Shown here piece by piece: positions 20,622-33,726 of a DNA stretch of 64,000 nucleotides. Origin of the DNA: Rhodococcus marinonascens NBRC 14363 (GTDB lineage: Bacteria > Actinomycetota > Actinomycetes > Mycobacteriales > Mycobacteriaceae); contig NZ_BCXB01000002.1 of the NCBI RefSeq assembly GCF_001894885.1, positions 124,001 to 188,000 of the forward strand. Reading direction: 5' to 3'. The notes under the pieces were generated by a model. That model ran no database searches, was not told the DNA's origin, and saw only the letters and a list, made by a program, of their open reading frames with translations. Numbering within the stretch: the first letter of the stretch is position 1; the number at the start of each line of letters is the position of its first letter. The translations under genes and the position numbers were made by a program.

Positions 20622-20705
20622 TGCCCCACCCTCCCTCGGCGACCTACTGCATTAGACGCGACAGCGCATCGATCGGTTCCCCTGTCCGACCGGCGCCCCG
20701 TGATC

Positions 20706-20780
20706 GATTACACCGCGACCGACTACACCGCGACCGACTACACCGTGACTGATTACACGGAGACTGATTACACGGAGGCG
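20706..20780. repeat. Five tandem 15-bp repeats spanning the glmM stop codon
   Basis: Five units at 20706-20720, 20721-20735, 20736-20750, 20751-20765 and 20766-20780, consensus GATTACACCGCGACC with few changes. Read on the glmM strand every unit carries an in-frame stop (TAA, TAA, TAG, TAG, TAA counted outward), and the first is the actual glmM stop. Confidence 0.9.
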
Positions 20781-22099
20781 ACGGTGCCTGCCAGTTCGTC
20801 GGCAAGTTTTCGAGCAATGTCGAAGTCCGAGGCCTCGACCATCACGCGTACGAGTTGTTCAGTGCCCGACGGGCGCAGCAGTACCCGGCCGTTCTCTCCG
20901 AGGCTTCGTTCGGCCGCAGCTACCGCCTGCAGCACGGCCGAAGACCCGGCGACGGCCCGCTTGTCAGCGACCTTCACGTTCACCAGGACCTGCGGAAGCG
21001 TCTTCATCGCAGACGCGAGTTCCGCGATCGGCTGTCCGGTCTGCGCCATCCGCCCCATCAGTAGCAGTCCCGTCAGGACCCCGTCGCCGGTCGTGCCGAA
21101 CGCGGGGAGCACGACGTGGCCCGACTGCTCCCCGCCCAGGCTGAAGCCACCGGATCGGAGTCCTTCGAGGACGTAACGGTCACCGACGGCGGTCGTAACG
21201 AGTGAGATCCCGGCCTCGCGCATTGCGATGTGCAGGCCGAGGTTGCTCATGACGGTCGCGACGAGAGTGTTGTCGACCAATTCCCCCGCGTCACGCATGC
21301 CCAGCGCGAGCACCGTCATGATCGCGTCTCCGTCGATCAGCGAGCCGCTCGCATCAACCGCGAGGCATCGATCGGCGTCTCCGTCGTGCGCGAGTCCGAG
21401 ATCGGCGGCGTGATCGAGAACTGCCTTCTGTAAGCCCTCGATGTGCGTGGACCCGCAGCTATCGTTGATGTTGAGTCCGTCGGGTTCGGCATTGATCGCG
21501 ACCACGGTGGCGCCGGCAGCCCGGTAGGCGGCGGGAGCCACACCGGACGCGGCACCGTGCGCGCAGTCCACAACCACGGTCAGGCCCGCGAGGCTGCACT
21601 CGAGTGCTGTGGCCAAGTGCCGCAGATACCTGTCGGCAGCGTCCGGCACGGTGTGAACGCGTCCGATGCCGACACCGGTCGGTGCTCGTCGGGTCAAAGT
21701 TCCGGCGGCAACCGCCTCGATCCGGTCTTCCACTTCGTCGTCGAGTTTGTGTCCCCCCTCCGCGAAGATCTTGATGCCGTTGTCCGGCATCGGATTGTGC
21801 GAGGCGGAGATCATGACACCGAGGGCCGACTCCAACTCAGCGGTCAGGAAGGCCACGGCAGGCGTCGGCAGCACCCCGACGTTCAGAACGTCCACCCCAG
21901 CAGATGTCAACCCTGCGATGACGGCTGCCTCGAGCATCTCGCCGCTGGCCCGGGGATCCCGCCCGACCACAGCTGTCCGGCGGGCCGACCCCGGCGCCAA
22001 GACTGTCGCGGCGGCGACGGACAGCTGCAATGCCAGCTCGGCGGTCAGCTCGGTATTCGCCAGACCGCGAACCCCATCCGTCCCGAACAACCGACCCAT
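20768..22099 (-). CDS. glmM: Phosphoglucosamine mutase
   Basis: 443-aa enzyme interconverting glucosamine-6-P and glucosamine-1-P, between GlmS and GlmU. The catalytic phosphoserine is S100 in [14 protein letters not shown]; the metal loop DGDADRC (about 240), the sugar-binding GGEQSGHV (about 325) and the phosphate site [12 protein letters not shown] (about 412) are intact. The frame is open 6 codons upstream, but [12 protein letters not shown] is the universal N-terminus. The stop lies in a tandem repeat. About 140 bp separate it from rpsI, with a terminator in between. Confidence 0.97.
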   Translation of the reverse strand: MGRLFGTDGVRGLANTELTAELALQLSVAAATVLAPGSARRTAVVGRDPRASGEMLEAAVIAGLTSAGVDVLNVGVLPTPAVAFLTAELESALGVMISASHNPMPDNGIKIFAEGGHKLDDEVEDRIEAVAAGTLTRRAPTGVGIGRVHTVPDAADRYLRHLATALECSLAGLTVVVDCAHGAASGVAPAAYRAAGATVVAINAEPDGLNINDSCGSTHIEGLQKAVLDHAADLGLAHDGDADRCLAVDASGSLIDGDAIMTVLALGMRDAGELVDNTLVATVMSNLGLHIAMREAGISLVTTAVGDRYVLEGLRSGGFSLGGEQSGHVVLPAFGTTGDGVLTGLLLMGRMAQTGQPIAELASAMKTLPQVLVNVKVADKRAVAGSSAVLQAVAAAERSLGENGRVLLRPSGTEQLVRVMVEASDFDIARKLADELAGTVASV

Positions 22100-22146
22100 A
22101 GACCAGACCCCTCGCATCTTGGAAATCCACTACATCTCGGATAACG

Positions 22147-22189
22147 CCCGAGAGCAGGCGTCCGGTAACCATGGACGCCTGCTCTCGGG
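22147..22189 (-). terminator. Terminator-type hairpin after rpsI
   Basis: Perfect 17-bp inverted repeat (22147-22163 with 22173-22189, loop of 9 nt) in the rpsI-glmM gap, downstream of the rplM-rpsI operon. No pronounced U-run. Confidence 0.75.
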
Positions 22190-22236
22190 AAGAACAGGTG
22201 CCGAGGCCGACCTCGCGGGCCGACCTCGGCGGCACA

Positions 22237-22764
22237 TCAGCGCTTTGAGTACTGAGATGCCTTGCGGGCCTTCTTCAGACCGTACTTCTTGCGCTCAACG
22301 GCGCGGGCGTCACGCGTGAGGAATCCGGCGGCCTTGAGGGCGGGGCGGTCCTCCGGCGTGACCTCGATGAGCGCGCGGGCGATGGCCAGGCGCAGGGCGC
22401 CGGCCTGTCCGGACGGTCCGCCACCGTGCAGCAGTGCGACGATGTCGAAGGACTCTGCCCGCTCGACCGTGACCAGCGGAGCCTTGATCAGCTGCTGGTG
22501 CACCTTGTTCGGGAAGTAGTCCTCGATCGTGCGGCCGTTGAGCTTGAAGTCTCCCGAACCGGGGGTCATACGGACGCGGACGACCGCTTCCTTACGGCGA
22601 CCGACGGTCTGGATGGCCCGATCGATCACGATCGGGGCTTGCGAAGCAGTCGCGACCTCGATGTCCTCTGCGACCTCAACGGACACGTACTCGTCCGCCG
22701 CGACCTCGACAGCCTCGGTGATCTCTTCGGGGTTGGACACGTTCTGCTCCTCCGGCGCCGTCAC
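22237..22764 (-). CDS. rpsI: 30S ribosomal protein S9
   Basis: 175 aa. The conserved S9 core starts at about residue 48 ([15 protein letters not shown]) and ends with [17 protein letters not shown], the basic tail reaching the decoding region. The first ~45 residues form the acidic, Val/Glu/Ala-rich extension usual in actinobacterial S9. GTG at 22764 overlaps the rplM stop by 4 bp, so the two are translationally coupled. Confidence 0.97.
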   Translation of the reverse strand: MTAPEEQNVSNPEEITEAVEVAADEYVSVEVAEDIEVATASQAPIVIDRAIQTVGRRKEAVVRVRMTPGSGDFKLNGRTIEDYFPNKVHQQLIKAPLVTVERAESFDIVALLHGGGPSGQAGALRLAIARALIEVTPEDRPALKAAGFLTRDARAVERKKYGLKKARKASQYSKR

Positions 22765-23204
22765 TGGGCCACCTGCTTGATCTCGAATGGCGCCGGCTGC
22801 TGCGCGGCGTGGGGGTGGTTCGGGCCCGCGTAGACCTTCAGCTTGCTGCTCATGGCGCGGCCCAGCTTGGTCTTGGGGAGCATGCCGACGATGGCCTTCT
22901 CCACGAGGCGGTCGGGGTTCTTGTCGAGAACCTCACCGACTGAGCGGGACTTCAGACCACCGGGGAATCCGGAGTGGTGGTACAGGAACTTGCCGTCGCG
23001 CTTGTTGCCGCTGATGGCAACCTTGTCTGCGTTGATGATGACGACGAAGTCGCCACCGTCGATGTGCGGTGCATAGGTGGGCTTGTGCTTGCCGCGCAGC
23101 AAGTTGGCTGCCTGGACGGCAAGGCGGCCGAGCACCACGTCAGTGGCGTCGATGACGTGCCACGTGTGGGTCACATCTCCGGCCTTCGGGGTGTACGTAG
23201 ACAC
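22761..23204 (-). CDS. rplM: 50S ribosomal protein L13
   Basis: 147 aa, early-assembly large-subunit protein. Begins [20 protein letters not shown] and contains [20 protein letters not shown] and [12 protein letters not shown], all L13 hallmarks; length is typical. Promoter expected in the 168-bp gap to rocD (23205-23372), which contains no gene. rplM-rpsI is a two-gene operon. Confidence 0.97.
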   Translation of the reverse strand: MSTYTPKAGDVTHTWHVIDATDVVLGRLAVQAANLLRGKHKPTYAPHIDGGDFVVIINADKVAISGNKRDGKFLYHHSGFPGGLKSRSVGEVLDKNPDRLVEKAIVGMLPKTKLGRAMSSKLKVYAGPNHPHAAQQPAPFEIKQVAQ

Positions 23205-23372
23205 AGAACTTCCTCGTCTTGTTCAATCCGCTGCTGGCCATTGCGTATCGTCGAAGCGATTCTCGGCGGCCAGTTGAGACCCGAGAACCGCCAGCCACTG
23301 CGACACGAGGACACAGCAACGCACGGCACGCCAACCGAGAACGATACCGGTTGCGCGCCCCTGGGGTCAAAA

Positions 23373-24599
23373 TCACCCGGCAAGCGCGGCGGCCAGTTGT
23401 TCTACCGCCCATGTCAGCTCGTCACGTTCGATCACCAACGGCGGCGCGATGCGGATCGTCCCCTCGTGAGCGTCCTTCGCGAGAACCCTTCGCGCGAGAA
23501 GTCGTTCACAGATCACCCGTGCGGAAGGCATGCCGTCAGCCAGCTGCACACCCGCCCACAATCCGCGTCCCCGCACCTCCGACACATGGGCGGGAGGCAG
23601 TTGCGACAACATGCTGTGAAGGTAGTCACCCAGTTCGCGGCTTCGCTGCTGATACTCGCCGGTCTCTAGCAGATCGACAACCGCGCTTCCCACCACGCAA
23701 GCGAGCGGATTGCCTCCGAACGTGCTCCCGTGCTGTCCCGGGCCGATCACCGACATCACCGGCCAGTCGGCCACGACTGCGGAAATCGGCACCAAACCAC
23801 CACCGAGAGCCTTCCCCAGAATGTAGATGTCGGGCGTCACGTCCTCGTGATCGCACGCGAATGTGTCGCCCGTTCGCCCGAGACCACTCTGGATCTCGTC
23901 GGCGATCATCAGGATCCCGCGGCGGGTGCAAATATCGCGCACTGCCGCCAGATAGCCCGGCGACGGCACCAGGACACCCGCCTCACCCTGGATCGGTTCG
24001 AGGAGCACCGCCACGGTGTCGCACGTGATCGCGGACTCGAGCGCGTCCGCGTCGCCGTATTGCACGGAACCGAATCCGGGGGGGTACGGCCCGAATCCCG
24101 TGTACGCGTCCGGATCGGACGAGAACCCCACGATCGCGATGGTGCGACCGTGGAAATTCCCGGTACACGTGATCACCTCGGCCCGCCCCGGCGGCACGCC
24201 CTTGACGTCGTACCCCCACTTACGGGCCAGCTTCAGCGCGGTCTCGACTGCCTCCGCGCCGGTGTTCATGGGCAGAACGGTTTCCTTGCGGCACAGCCTG
24301 CTCAGGTCCTCGCAGAAAGAAGCAAAACGATCGTGCTGAAACGCTCGGCTCGTCAGAGTGAGCCGACCCAGTTGCTCGCGCGCCACCCGCACCAGGGTGG
24401 GATGGGAGTGACCGAAATTGAGTGCCGAGTATCCAGCAAGCACGTCCAGGTAGTCGACGCCGTCGATTCCCTTCACCCATGAGCCGGCGCCCGACTCGAT
24501 CACAACCGGCAACGGAGAGTAGTTGTGCGCGCTGTGGGCATCAGCCCTGCTCAGCTGCGCCCACGTGGCATCCGACACGGAAACGACACCGTCCTGCAT
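23373..24599 (-). CDS. rocD: Ornithine aminotransferase (ornithine-oxo-acid transaminase)
   Basis: 408-aa class III PLP transaminase converting ornithine and 2-oxoglutarate to glutamate semialdehyde and glutamate. Seen: HNYSPLPVVIESGAGSWV, the PLP-lysine segment YILGKALGGGLVPISAV, LIADEIQSGLGRTG, and HGSTFGGNPLACV near the cofactor phosphate. It follows the DDAH-like gene by 6 bp, so the pair probably forms a short pathway feeding arginine-type substrates through ornithine to glutamate and proline. The pair is inserted between rplM and ESX-4, where M. tuberculosis has none. Confidence 0.92.
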   Translation of the reverse strand: MQDGVVSVSDATWAQLSRADAHSAHNYSPLPVVIESGAGSWVKGIDGVDYLDVLAGYSALNFGHSHPTLVRVAREQLGRLTLTSRAFQHDRFASFCEDLSRLCRKETVLPMNTGAEAVETALKLARKWGYDVKGVPPGRAEVITCTGNFHGRTIAIVGFSSDPDAYTGFGPYPPGFGSVQYGDADALESAITCDTVAVLLEPIQGEAGVLVPSPGYLAAVRDICTRRGILMIADEIQSGLGRTGDTFACDHEDVTPDIYILGKALGGGLVPISAVVADWPVMSVIGPGQHGSTFGGNPLACVVGSAVVDLLETGEYQQRSRELGDYLHSMLSQLPPAHVSEVRGRGLWAGVQLADGMPSARVICERLLARRVLAKDAHEGTIRIAPPLVIERDELTWAVEQLAAALAG

Positions 24600-24605
24600 T
24601 GATTC

Positions 24606-25520
24606 TCACCCCTGATTTCCGGCGTCGCGGAGTTTGCGGAAGCCGCGAAGTTCCAAAGTGCAGCACTTGATTCCGCCCCCCGATTTGAGGAACTCCGAAT
24701 AGTCCACCGGCACGGGTTCGTACCCGCGGTCGGACAACTGTTCTGCGAGACGCGCGGCCTGCACCGGCAGGACCACATTGGCGCCGTCGCTCACCAGGTT
24801 GAGCCCGAGCCAGTCGGTGTCCGACTCGGCGGCAACTACCGCATCCGGGAACATGCGCTCGAGCAGTGCGCGGCTCTCGGGGGAAAACGCCGCGGGAAGA
24901 TAGGCGATGGTGGCGTCGTCGAGCACACCCACCGCGGTATTGAGGTGGTAGAAGCGAGGATTGACCAGGTTCAACGTGATCACCCGGCGATTCAGATGCG
25001 CCGACGCCTCGGCGTGCGACCGCGGGTCGGACCGGAACCCGGTCCCGGCGAGGATCACGTCACCGACGACGAGAAAGTCGCCCTCGCCCTCGTTCACGTA
25101 TCGCGGCACTGCCGGCCTGGTCAGCCCGTTCTGCTGAAACCATCGGAACACGTGGCCGGCCTCGGCCCGCCGTTCGGGGGATCGGTAGCGAGCACCGAGA
25201 GCCACGCCGTCGACGACAAGCCCGCTATCGGTGACGAATACCATGTCTGGGAGCCCCGGGGCCGGGTCGATCGTCAGAACTTCGTGCCCGAGTCGCCGGT
25301 AGGTGTCCGCGAGCTCGCACCACTGCGACATGGCCCGATCACGATCCACCGGTTCGCCCGGCCGCATCCAGTCGTTGATGGCGTAGACGACGTCGAAATA
25401 TGTCGGCGGGCACATCAGGTAGCTGCGCATGCGAGCCTGCCGAACCGCGCGGGCGGCATCGCCCTGCACCTCCGCAGTCCCCTCGTACGGGTGTTCGGAC
25501 TCGATAGCAGTGGGCGCCAT
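24606..25520 (-). CDS. Guanidino-group-modifying enzyme of the DDAH / arginine deiminase superfamily
   Basis: 304 aa. Superfamily features: YLMCPPTYFDVVYAINDWM near the N-terminus, GLPDMVFVTDSG, an EGEGDFL guanidino-binding loop, the catalytic His in NPRFYHLNTAVGVL, and a C-terminal catalytic Cys in GGGIKCCTLELRG (Cys286/287). It could hydrolyse dimethylarginine or arginine to citrulline, or arginine directly to ornithine like ArgZ/AgrE; pairing with rocD favours an ornithine-yielding reaction, but the sequence alone does not decide. ATG at 25520 has a GGGGAG site at proper distance, better than GTG at 25526. First gene of the operon. Confidence 0.8.
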   Translation of the reverse strand: MAPTAIESEHPYEGTAEVQGDAARAVRQARMRSYLMCPPTYFDVVYAINDWMRPGEPVDRDRAMSQWCELADTYRRLGHEVLTIDPAPGLPDMVFVTDSGLVVDGVALGARYRSPERRAEAGHVFRWFQQNGLTRPAVPRYVNEGEGDFLVVGDVILAGTGFRSDPRSHAEASAHLNRRVITLNLVNPRFYHLNTAVGVLDDATIAYLPAAFSPESRALLERMFPDAVVAAESDTDWLGLNLVSDGANVVLPVQAARLAEQLSDRGYEPVPVDYSEFLKSGGGIKCCTLELRGFRKLRDAGNQG

Positions 25521-25604
25521 CTCCACTCCCCTCGATCGGTGTCGGTGTCGGTGAAATCAGTATCCACCATCGAAAGGGCTCGAGATGCGCCCAATGACGC
25601 ACAA

Positions 25605-25638
25605 AAGTGCCCCGGCAGCCTGCACCGCCGGGGCACTT
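25605..25638 (-). terminator. Intrinsic terminator after esxT
   Basis: 12-bp perfect stem AAGTGCCCCGGC / GCCGGGGCACTT with a 10-nt loop, 17 bp past the esxT stop. On the leftward strand the right arm ends in CTTTTG, giving a short U-run. This marks the end of the eccC-to-esxT operon. Confidence 0.85.
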
Positions 25639-25654
25639 CGGGTGAGCGAGAGAA

Positions 25655-25939
25655 TCAGAGCCAAGCAGCCGCGTTCCGGTCTTCCGCACTCTGCATGTCG
25701 ATGGCGCCGTCCTGGACGACCTTCGAGATCGTCTGCAGAACCTGGAGCAGGTCGTTGTGTGCGCTGTTCCACCGCGCCTGGGAGGCCTGGTAGTTCTCCT
25801 GAGCGCCACTCTCCCACTGCGCGACGAGTCCCTGCACGTAGCTCTGGAGCTCCTCGTGGGTTTCGCGCAGCTTGCCTTCGTTCGACTTGATGTCGCTCGC
25901 GAGGGCCTGCAGCTCGGCAAATCCATACTTCAAAGACAT
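25655..25939 (-). CDS. esxT: ESX-4 WXG100-family substrate EsxT
   Basis: 94-aa Esx protein forming a helical-hairpin dimer with EsxU for export by ESX-4. The turn reads QWESGAQENYQ: W42 is at the expected place, but the WXG glycine is Ser44, so the motif is relaxed. No C-terminal YxxxD/E signal is present; EsxU carries one. Identity as esxT rests on position (last gene of the operon, after esxU) and length. 48 bp downstream of esxU and followed by a good terminator. Confidence 0.88.
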   Translation of the reverse strand: MSLKYGFAELQALASDIKSNEGKLRETHEELQSYVQGLVAQWESGAQENYQASQARWNSAHNDLLQVLQTISKVVQDGAIDMQSAEDRNAAAWL

Positions 25940-25987
25940 TCCGTGCTCCTCTTACGTTTCGTAGGTGATCGCGAACTCGAAGAGTCC

Positions 25988-26305
25988 CTAGATGTCGAGT
26001 GAACCCGAATTTCCGGCCGAATGGATTGCATCCTGGTTCGCCTGTTCAGCGGCGTCGTAACCCTTGCCGTTCTCACGGATCTTCACCGCGATGTCGGCCA
26101 GCGACTCCTGCTGCCTGCGCGAGGCATCGGCGTAGCGGACCATCAGTGCCTGGAAAGCATTCTGCGCTCCACCGGCCCACGCCGACGAGGACTCCTCGCA
26201 ACGACCCTTGAGTCCGTTGATGGTGGACTGCAACTGCGCGTTCACCGTCTCGACATGGTTGGCCGCAGCCTCCATCTGCCCGACATCGGTAACAACTCCC
26301 GCCAT
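25988..26305 (-). CDS. esxU: ESX-4 WXG100-family substrate EsxU
   Basis: 105-aa Esx protein with a canonical WXG turn (SSAWAGGAQNAF, W43-A-G45) and the secretion signal YDAAE (Y83 to E87) after the second helix. It is the probable signal-bearing half of the EsxT-EsxU dimer recognised by EccC. The frame opens at 26359, but ATG at 26305 (MAGVVTDVGQMEAAA) gives the family length. The 135-bp gap upstream could hold its own promoter. Confidence 0.9.
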   Translation of the reverse strand: MAGVVTDVGQMEAAANHVETVNAQLQSTINGLKGRCEESSSAWAGGAQNAFQALMVRYADASRRQQESLADIAVKIRENGKGYDAAEQANQDAIHSAGNSGSLDI

Positions 26306-26440
26306 TGTGACTCCTTCTGTTTCTAGGTGTGGCGGCCCCCGCTGGACTGCCCGATCCACCCCTACACAAGATTGGACGCATCAACAGCCCAATCGGTTCC
26401 ACCGAAGTGGAAGATATTCTAACGGCGAGAATCTCTACGA

Positions 26441-27930
26441 TCACTCTGCGATGACCAGTGACCGCACGACCTCCTCGCATTCGCTGGAAATCGAGTCCCA
26501 ATCCCCGGACAGGAACTGACAGCCGACGCTCACCTGCAAACCATCGTCGACGAGCACATGCCATGCCACCGACGAACTTTCGTCGGGAAACTCACTGTAC
26601 GAGATGCCGAGTCGGTCACCGAAAACGACGTCACGCTCCACTTCCCCGAACAGGCCGGGGAGGCCGCGCTCAGCAATTTCCGCCGATAGCCCCGTCGCCA
26701 CTTCGTCGTAGCCGGCACCATCCCGAACCACATTCTGCGCGATGATAATTCGTTTGTCGGATCCGCCGCCAGGGACCAACTCCACCCGATTGCTCGTTGA
26801 CGTCGGTGCAGATGCCTCCCGCTGCGACCACCCGTCCGGCAGCGTCACGCGAACACCGTCCAGGCCGAGGTCCGCTGTCCCTGCGGTCGGAGCGGTGCTC
26901 GCGGTCGCGATCGGTGTCCGTGCTGCATCTCCGTCCAGGGCGCGTACGGATTCACTCGTGCGATCTGACTCCCTGAAAGCAAACGCCAGAATCGTCGCGA
27001 GGACGACTGCCACCAATGCGGCCACCGCCGCAAGAGTCGGCCATGAGCGCGTTCGACGACCGCGTTCGGATTGCTGCAATGCCGGTCCGAGCCAGTTCGA
27101 TTGCGGTACAACCATGTTCGGCACCACTTCGAGTCCCTCACGCGCGCCTGATTCGAGTGCGCGGGCGATCTCGTCGCCGGCGATGCAATGAACCTGGACA
27201 TTCGAGGCAAACGCGGCGAGCGCGGCGTCACGCATCGATTCCCAATTGGACGTGTCGAGGGTGCCAGTCACGAGGATTCCGTCGACGGGCCGATCACCGC
27301 AGGCCCGCTTCCCGAGTTCCACGATCGCCTCGGCCTGCCCCTCCGACGCCTCGTCGGCGCAGAGCATCGAATCGTGCTCGCACGCGATGACCCGGTAACC
27401 ACCGACCTCACCGACCACGTAACTGGCAGTTGCGCCCACGGTCCGGCATTCGAGCACTACCCATCGGCTGCCAGGGGCCGAGACGCCGACGGGGACCGAG
27501 ACGCCGACGGGGACCGAGACGCCGCTTGGGACCGAGACACTGTCGGCAGCCGCGACGGCGACGGGCACCAGAATGGTGCCGGACGCGACCCTCGCGCCTG
27601 CATCGGCGAGAATGTTCCGCCGCGCGGAATCCCATTCCGTCGGATGAGACAGCACCGCAGTCCCGATCGGCAGCGACTCCCCGGCGGCATCGATCCCGAA
27701 GCGTAGGACGGCGACCAGCGCATCCGACACCGCAACGACACCGCCGTCGACATCGACGTACTCGTCGTCGACGAAGCAGACGGGCGTCATCTCGTGATCG
27801 GCCTCGGCTGCCACGAACGCGGATACCGATTCGTCGCTCCCGGCGCGAACCTTGGGGAACGTCGCCGACGTTGTACGCCGGCCACAGGACCACATGCAGC
27901 ATTCCGTGAGGTGAATCGAGACCATAGCCG

Positions 27931-27934
<4 letters not shown>
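26441..27934 (-). CDS. Type VII secretion-associated protein, Rv3446c family (TIGR03931)
   Basis: About 497 aa. The N-terminal ~300 residues are a degenerate Hsp70/actin-like fold, then one membrane helix (AAVAALVAVVLATILAFAF) and an extracytoplasmic domain of ~170 aa (VRVTLPDGWSQREA... WHVLVDDGLQVSVGCQ). Always found between eccC4 and esxU; function unknown. The GTG at 27934 overlaps the eccC stop by 4 bp; ATG at 27925 is an alternative. A block of three imperfect VPVGVS-type peptide repeats (27480-27533) lies in the middle of the N-terminal domain. Confidence 0.85.
27480..27533. repeat. Three tandem 18-bp repeats inside the Rv3446c-family gene
   Basis: Unit GAGACGCCGACGGGGACC at 27480-27497, 27498-27515 and (less exact) 27516-27533. 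In the leftward frame it encodes repeated V-P-V-G-V-S hexapeptides, keeping the frame. Confidence 0.85.
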
Positions 27935-31953
<4,019 letters not shown>

Positions 31954-32253
31954 TAGCCCAGTCCCCCCATAGCTCCAACGAACCCCGATCCCGCGACAGA
32001 TCCGATCCCGGAAACCCCGGGCACCCCCTGCCCTCGGGCCGCGACGTTCGAGGCTAGCTCATGGCGGACCGTCCACAGATTAGAGGTCCATCGGTCGCGC
32101 GTGAGCCCCTCCGTCCGCCCACATGCTGGTGACCACGACCGTCGTGACGTAGGGTTCCCGTGATCAAATCGGACGACGATCTGTGACCGATCGTCGATCA
32201 TGTCGCCGCGGCGCAGCGGGGTTGTCGCGCCAAAGAAGTTGGGGGAAATACCA
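31954..32253. other. Divergent eccC-eccD intergenic region
   Basis: 300 bp without a credible gene between the oppositely directed eccC and eccD, so it must hold both promoters. An inverted repeat GACGATC-N7-GATCGTC (32175-32195) lies about 60 bp before the eccD start and could be an operator. No clear -10/-35 pair was identified. Confidence 0.6.
32175..32195. promoter_or_regulatory. Dyad upstream of eccD (possible operator)
   Basis: Perfect inverted repeat GACGATC-TGTGACC-GATCGTC in the eccC-eccD divergent region. A regulator is not known; called only from symmetry and position. Confidence 0.35.
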
Positions 32254-33726
32254 GTGTCCATCGCCCACGACGAATCGCGAGGGACGACGTCGTCCGTCCG
32301 TCAGAGCGCCGCCACCGAGTTGTGCCGGATCACCGTGCTGTCGACACATTCGCAGGTCGACATGGCCGTGCCATTCGGCGTGCCCCTCGCCATCCTCATT
32401 CCCGGGATCGTGGACACCATCCGCAGCCATCGCGGCACCAACGACTTCGACGACTCGCTCGAGCAGTACGAACCCAGCGAGTGGGTGCTCGCGAAGATCG
32501 CCCAGTCTCCGCTGTCGAGCACTCTGACATTGCACGAGCACGGAATTCGCGACGGCGACCTGCTGATCTTGGAGAGTGCGCAGGCCAGCGCCCCGCCACC
32601 CCTGTTCGACGACATCATGTACAACGTCGCGATCGCCGACGCCGAGAGCGACCGCGAGTGGACGCGAGGTGCCGCGCGGGTCGTGGGCTCCGCCGCTGCC
32701 GTATTAGGCATCGTCGTCGGCTCGTACGCACTCCTGTGGTCCGAGTCCGGAACGACGGGGTTCCTCGGGGCGGGTTGCGCTCTCTTGATGGGAATACTGT
32801 TCCTGATCGCCGGGTCGGTCACCGGTCGCGTCTATCAAGACGCAGCAGGCTCCGTCGTCCTCAGCGGGTGCGCTGTTCCGCTCGCGTTTGCCGCGGGCAT
32901 GCTCTTCGTGCCCGGTGATCTCGGCGCCCCGCACGCCCTGCTTGGACTCGTTCTGGCAGGCACCACCGCAGTCCTCGCACTGAGGCTGGGCGGTGTCGGA
33001 CTGAGACTGTTCACCGGGTTGTCGGCGATTTCCCTGTTCGGCTCTCTCGCCGCGCTCGTAGCGATGCTGACAGCCAATTCGGTGGCCTCGGTCGGAGCGG
33101 GGGTTGTTGCGGCCTCGTTGATCGGCCTGGCCCTCTCTGCCCGAATGTCGATCCTGCTGGCGAAGCTTCCGCTGCCGCCTGTCCCGGCGCCGGGTACCTC
33201 GGTCGATCCCTCCGAGGTCGATCCGGACGACGACGTGACGATGCCCTCGTTCGATTCTCTGGCACAACGCGCGGCGCGTGCCCGCAAGTACCTCACCGGT
33301 CTGGTCGGCGCGATGACTATCCTCGTCGTGGCCGGTGCCCTGATGGCTGTTCATCCCGGTGCGCACGCCGGGATCTCCTGGTCGGGTGCGTCACTTGCCG
33401 TCGCGGCGGCTGCAACCCTGATGTTCCGAGGACGGACCTACAGCAGCGCCGAGCAGGCTGTCCCGCTGATCGCAGGCGGGGTAGCGATCCTGGTCCTGTT
33501 ACTCACCGCCGCGGCCGTTGCCGTGCCCGACATCGCCATCGCCTTGTTCGCAGCCGCAATTGCGTTCGCCGTCGGTGCGTTGGTACTCGGAATCCTGGCC
33601 CCTAGTCAGGAGTTCTCACCCGTCATGCGGCGTATCGCCGAACTGATCGACCTGGCATTGATCGCGTCGATCGTTCCCCTGGTGTGCTGGGTGACCGGCC
33701 TCTACTCGCTGATGCGCGGACTGTGA
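32254..33726 (+). CDS. eccD4: ESX-4 membrane channel protein EccD
   Basis: 490 aa. An N-terminal ubiquitin-like (YukD) domain (about 1-110, including VLSTHSQVDMAVPFGVPLA) is followed by about eleven hydrophobic helices from residue ~135 on, the architecture of EccD, which lines the ESX membrane vestibule. ATG at 32200 is possible, but GTG at 32254 has a strong GGGGGAA site 7 nt before it. The stop overlaps the mycP start by 4 bp (GTGA). Confidence 0.93.
   Translation: MSIAHDESRGTTSSVRQSAATELCRITVLSTHSQVDMAVPFGVPLAILIPGIVDTIRSHRGTNDFDDSLEQYEPSEWVLAKIAQSPLSSTLTLHEHGIRDGDLLILESAQASAPPPLFDDIMYNVAIADAESDREWTRGAARVVGSAAAVLGIVVGSYALLWSESGTTGFLGAGCALLMGILFLIAGSVTGRVYQDAAGSVVLSGCAVPLAFAAGMLFVPGDLGAPHALLGLVLAGTTAVLALRLGGVGLRLFTGLSAISLFGSLAALVAMLTANSVASVGAGVVAASLIGLALSARMSILLAKLPLPPVPAPGTSVDPSEVDPDDDVTMPSFDSLAQRAARARKYLTGLVGAMTILVVAGALMAVHPGAHAGISWSGASLAVAAAATLMFRGRTYSSAEQAVPLIAGGVAILVLLLTAAAVAVPDIAIALFAAAIAFAVGALVLGILAPSQEFSPVMRRIAELIDLALIASIVPLVCWVTGLYSLMRGL

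Noticed and set aside
20706-20780. Possible CRISPR array
   Set aside because: Units are contiguous with no spacers, only 15 bp long, and overlap a stop codon; no cas genes are in the window.
19980-21176. Plus-strand open frame with repeated DYTAT/DYTET peptides
   Set aside because: The peptides are just the translation of the 15-bp repeat at the glmM 3' end in the opposite direction; the rest of the frame is antisense to real genes.
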